Assembly: GCF_014837145.1 (NCBI RefSeq)
Contig: NZ_JACYFS010000006.1
Location: forward strand, 157,216 to 221,215
Reading direction: 5' to 3'
Source of the DNA: Chryseobacterium caseinilyticum
GTDB lineage: Bacteria > Bacteroidota > Bacteroidia > Flavobacteriales > Weeksellaceae
DNA: 64,000 nucleotides
The number at the start of each line of letters is the position of its first letter. Positions within the stretch are counted from its first letter, which is position 1. The notes under the pieces are model-generated. The model made no database searches. It was not told where the DNA came from and saw only the letters and a list, made by a program, of their open reading frames with translations. Positions 61,353 through 64,000 of this stretch are shown piece by piece. Made by a program: the position numbers and the translations under genes.

Positions 61353-63281
61353 ATGAAATTTTTCAGGGAATTGAGAAAAGAAGAAATTCTTATTTTGTGT
61401 TACAGAATTTTTCTGGCTTTCGTATTTTATCAGATTGCAAGACTTTTGTTCTGGTTTTTCAACAGAAATTTAATCAAGGTTGAAAGCTTTTCAGATTACC
61501 TGAATCTTGCTTTTCATGGGATTGCATTTGACCTTACGGCAATTCTGTATGTGAATATGCTTTTTATTTTTTTAAGTTTAATTCCAATTGTTATCAACAC
61601 AAAAAGCGGTTACCAGAAATTTCTTTTCTGGCTCTATTTTGTCACCAACGGAATTGCTTATGCTATGAATTTCGGCGATTTTATTTACTACAGGTTTTCG
61701 CAGACAAGACTTACGCTCGCGGCTTTTCAGGTGGCTAAGCATGAAACCAATATTCTGAAAGTTTTCACTACATCCAGCAAAGAGCATCCGTTTGTGATTA
61801 TCTGGTTTGTGGTTTTGATGATTCTGTGGGTTTTTCTCTACAGAAGATTTAAAATCAAATATCAAAAACCGGTAAAACTTGTTCCTTATTTTCTTTGGTC
61901 ACTGCTTATTTTGTGCATTTCTTCCGTTTTAATTGTCGGCGGAATCAGAGGCGATTTTAAGCACAGTACACGACCGATCAATATGGTAGATGCCAATAAA
62001 TTTGTGAAAACGCCGCTTCAGGGAAATATTGTTCTGAACTCTACTTTTTCATTTTTCAGAACGTTGGGAAGCAACAATTTCAGGGAAGTACATTTTGTGG
62101 ATGAAAAATTTATTGATGAAAATATTTTTCCATATAAAACTTACGACAGGCAGGTTCAGAACAAACCCAACATCGTTATTTTCATTGTAGAATCTTTTGG
62201 ACGAGAATACTCCGGTGCGTTTAATAAAGATAAAAATATTAAAGATTTTGTGTCGTACACGCCGTTTATCGACAGTCTGGCAAATGAAAGTCTGATTTTT
62301 CCGAATACCTTTGCCAACGGACGTCAGTCGATTCACGGGATGAGCAGTATTCTGGCGGGAATTCCGAGTCTGACGGATGCTTTTACGAGTTCGCCGTATT
62401 CAAATCAAAAAATACAGTCGATTGTCTCTGTCTGTGATGATTTGGGTTACGAAACTTCCTTCTATCACGGTGCACCAAACGGGTCGATGGGCTTTTTAGG
62501 TTTTGGAAATATTTTAGGATTTAAAAATTATTACGGATTGAACGAATACAATGGCCAGAAGGATTTTGACGGCATGTGGGCAATTTGGGACGAGCCTTTT
62601 CTGCAGTATTTTGCGAAAAACACCGGAAAAAAACAACCATTTATGTCAACCGTTTTTACGGCATCTTCTCATCATCCTTTTAAAATTCCGGAAAAGTATC
62701 AGGGGAAATTTAAAAAAGGAAAAATTGAAATGCACGAGCCGATGCAATACACCGATTATGCGATTAAAAAGTATTTTGAAACTGCTGAAAAACAACCTTG
62801 GTTTCACAATACAATCTTTGTGTTTACGGGCGATCACACCAATCAGACAGCTTATTCTGAATATGAGAAATTAATGAACCGTTTTGCTGTTCCTCTGATT
62901 TTCTATTCGCCAAATCCTGCTTATCAGTTGAAAGGCGTTAATGCAGAATTGGCGCAGCAAATTGATATTTATCCAACGCTGGCAGATTTGATTGGCTATA
63001 ACAGAAAAATCAGAAGCTGGGGGAGGAGTCTGCTGAGTGAAAAGCAATATCAGCCTTTAATTGTAAATTCAGACGGAAGTTCAGAGCAGTTTATTTACGG
63101 AAACTTTATGTACAGATTTGACGGTAAAGATATCACAGGCATTTATTTTAAAGAAGATTTAGGTTTTGAAAATAACCAAATCGATAAACTGAAAACTCCT
63201 GAGACTGAAAAAGGAAAGCTCGTCGCAAAAGCCTGGTATCAGGATTATATGAACAGAGTGATCAACCGTAAACTCAATTGA
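61353..63281 (+). CDS. LTA synthase/sulfatase-family membrane phosphotransferase-like protein
   Basis: Five N-terminal helices (about 12-220) are followed by a sulfatase-fold catalytic domain. Metal and active-site motifs are NIVIFIVESFGREYSGAF (about 274-291), FANGRQSIHGMSSILAGIPS (about 319-338; Ser in place of the usual Thr nucleophile), FTGDHTN (about 492-498) and a late QIDIYPTLADL. Relatives transfer phosphoglycerol or phosphoethanolamine to surface polymers. In a Gram-negative lineage without lipoteichoic acid the acceptor is unclear; lipid A or glycan modification is plausible. Confidence 0.85.
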   Translation: MKFFRELRKEEILILCYRIFLAFVFYQIARLLFWFFNRNLIKVESFSDYLNLAFHGIAFDLTAILYVNMLFIFLSLIPIVINTKSGYQKFLFWLYFVTNGIAYAMNFGDFIYYRFSQTRLTLAAFQVAKHETNILKVFTTSSKEHPFVIIWFVVLMILWVFLYRRFKIKYQKPVKLVPYFLWSLLILCISSVLIVGGIRGDFKHSTRPINMVDANKFVKTPLQGNIVLNSTFSFFRTLGSNNFREVHFVDEKFIDENIFPYKTYDRQVQNKPNIVIFIVESFGREYSGAFNKDKNIKDFVSYTPFIDSLANESLIFPNTFANGRQSIHGMSSILAGIPSLTDAFTSSPYSNQKIQSIVSVCDDLGYETSFYHGAPNGSMGFLGFGNILGFKNYYGLNEYNGQKDFDGMWAIWDEPFLQYFAKNTGKKQPFMSTVFTASSHHPFKIPEKYQGKFKKGKIEMHEPMQYTDYAIKKYFETAEKQPWFHNTIFVFTGDHTNQTAYSEYEKLMNRFAVPLIFYSPNPAYQLKGVNAELAQQIDIYPTLADLIGYNRKIRSWGRSLLSEKQYQPLIVNSDGSSEQFIYGNFMYRFDGKDITGIYFKEDLGFENNQIDKLKTPETEKGKLVAKAWYQDYMNRVINRKLN

Positions 63282-63429
63282 TTTCAGGAGCTGTTTAAAA
63301 ATGAAAATTCTGTTAAGTATTACTATTTATGCTTTGGATAACAAAAAAGTTGGTGTGTTTAAAATTAATTTATACTTTTAACTAATTAACAATTTTGAAA
63401 TCTTATCAAATAGAATTAAACTTTATAAT

Positions 63430-63843
63430 ATGAAAAAATTATTTTTAACGCTGGCGTTTTCTCTTATCGGGGTAATGTCTTTTGCACAGATCGAAGGAAA
63501 GTGGAAAACCATCGACGATGAAACCGGAAAGCCAAAATCTATCGTAGAAATTTTTAAGAAAAATGACGGTAAATATTACGGGAAAATCGTTCAGCTTTTG
63601 ATCAAGCCTGAAAACAATAACTGCGTAAAATGCAAAGACGACCGTAAAAACAAACCGTTACTCGGTTTAGAAATCATCAGAGGTCTTTCTAAAGACGGTG
63701 ACGAATTCAGTGGCGGAACTATTACCAACCCTAAAGACGGTAAAAGTTACAAAACAGAAATAGAGAAGGATGGTAATACATTAAAAGTTAAAGCTATCAT
63801 TATGGGAATTGCGGTAAAAACGCAGACGTGGCATAAAGTATAA
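63430..63843 (+). CDS. DUF2147 secreted protein
   Basis: A signal peptide ending ...VMSFAQ precedes a 117-residue domain starting IEGKWKTIDDETGKPKSIVE, with YYGKIVQLL and a CVKCKDDRKNKPLLGLEIIR pair of cysteines (about 61-80), ending TQTWHKV. The pattern matches DUF2147, a small periplasmic beta-barrel-like family of unknown function, often lipocalin-like. It is a single gene. Confidence 0.92.
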   Translation: MKKLFLTLAFSLIGVMSFAQIEGKWKTIDDETGKPKSIVEIFKKNDGKYYGKIVQLLIKPENNNCVKCKDDRKNKPLLGLEIIRGLSKDGDEFSGGTITNPKDGKSYKTEIEKDGNTLKVKAIIMGIAVKTQTWHKV

Positions 63844-63880
63844 ATAAGTGTTTCAATATAACAAAAAGGAGGTCATTTTT

Positions 63881-64000
63881 TGGAGGCCACTGAAAAAGTC
63901 TTTTCTGATTAAATAGATTAGCGAAAACAGTTTTGTTTTCGCTTTTTTTTGTATTTTAAGGTTGTATTTCAAGATCAAAACCGATGTTATTACAACAGCA
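63881..64000 (+). mobile_element. Possible left edge of an insertion sequence
   Basis: GGAGGCCACTGAAAAAGTC near 63880 resembles a terminal sequence of IS1182-like elements, as recalled from other genomes. At 63984 an ATG opens MLLQQ, the kind of start those transposases have. Only 17 coding bases are in the window, so the call is weak. Confidence 0.25.
63921..63950 (+). terminator. Terminator-like hairpin near the right edge
   Basis: GCGAAAAC (63921-63928) pairs with GTTTTCGC (63935-63942) and is followed by eight T's. Confidence 0.8.

Overview
The window looks like a chromosomal core segment of a Bacteroidota bacterium of class Flavobacteriia, most likely Weeksellaceae close to Chryseobacterium. 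The evidence is AT-rich intergenic DNA, Bacteroidota -7 promoter boxes (TAnnTTTG) with almost no Shine-Dalgarno sequences, families largely confined to this lineage (DUF4290, DUF4295, DUF6427, DUF6341, DUF3109), many small secreted proteins ending their signal peptide in AQ/SAQ, and several interspersed intergenic repeat types. No prophage, CRISPR array, rRNA operon or complete insertion sequence is visible. One tRNA (Gln-TTG) is present.

Region by region. 1-5.3 kb: the start of an orotate phosphoribosyltransferase, a DUF1232 protein, an aroC - thioredoxin-like - TlpA-like operon, a large polytopic membrane protein and a glycine-zipper lipoprotein. 5.5-14.3 kb: a luciferase-like oxidoreductase, RibBA whose GTP cyclohydrolase II half is degenerate, Fmt, RecQ, a pair of paralogous OmpA-type outer-membrane proteins (one without the OmpA domain) and FolK. 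14.3-24.3 kb: SppA, a YeaQ-like protein, FtsY, the L28-L33-DUF4295 operon, Lnt, a VanZ-like protein, ProC, MurA (Asp in place of the fosfomycin-target Cys), DUF4290, a DCC thiol protein and a haem-binding protein. 24.6-36.8 kb: KatG, a lipoprotein, Map, tRNA-Gln, Der, Upp, ComF, a thioesterase, a Yip1 protein, QueD, LpxH-like, a LuxE-like acyltransferase, a nuclease-like protein and an aquaporin.

36.8-41.2 kb holds the least understood coding block: an M15-like peptidase (DUF5715), then four co-directional tightly packed genes (unknown 244-aa protein, 7-helix-like membrane protein, sensor kinase, LuxR-type response regulator), then a terminator and an unknown 115-aa protein. 41.2-47.6 kb has an ABC-F ATPase, then a probable metal-uptake locus (CxxCH/His-containing membrane-anchored protein, TonB-dependent receptor, His-rich lipoprotein) embedded in repeats. 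47.7-55.1 kb has trigger factor, three secreted unknowns next to REP-like repeats, a lipoprotein-sorting-like protein and an M16 peptidase. 55.4-63.8 kb is housekeeping again (DUF3109, DUF6427/DUF6341, Usp, FAH hydrolase, DUF2007, DnaQ-like exonuclease, PssA, an LTA-synthase-like transferase, DUF2147). The last bases may be the edge of an insertion sequence.

The strongest signals outside ordinary annotation are: -7 boxes only 3-6 nt before the start codon of four genes (candidate leaderless transcripts), a wealth of palindromic and word-like intergenic repeats, one of which lies in frame inside a gene, and the domain losses in RibBA and the second OmpA-like paralogue. No convincing new defence or mobile system was found. 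All family calls were made by reading the protein sequence, without database searches.
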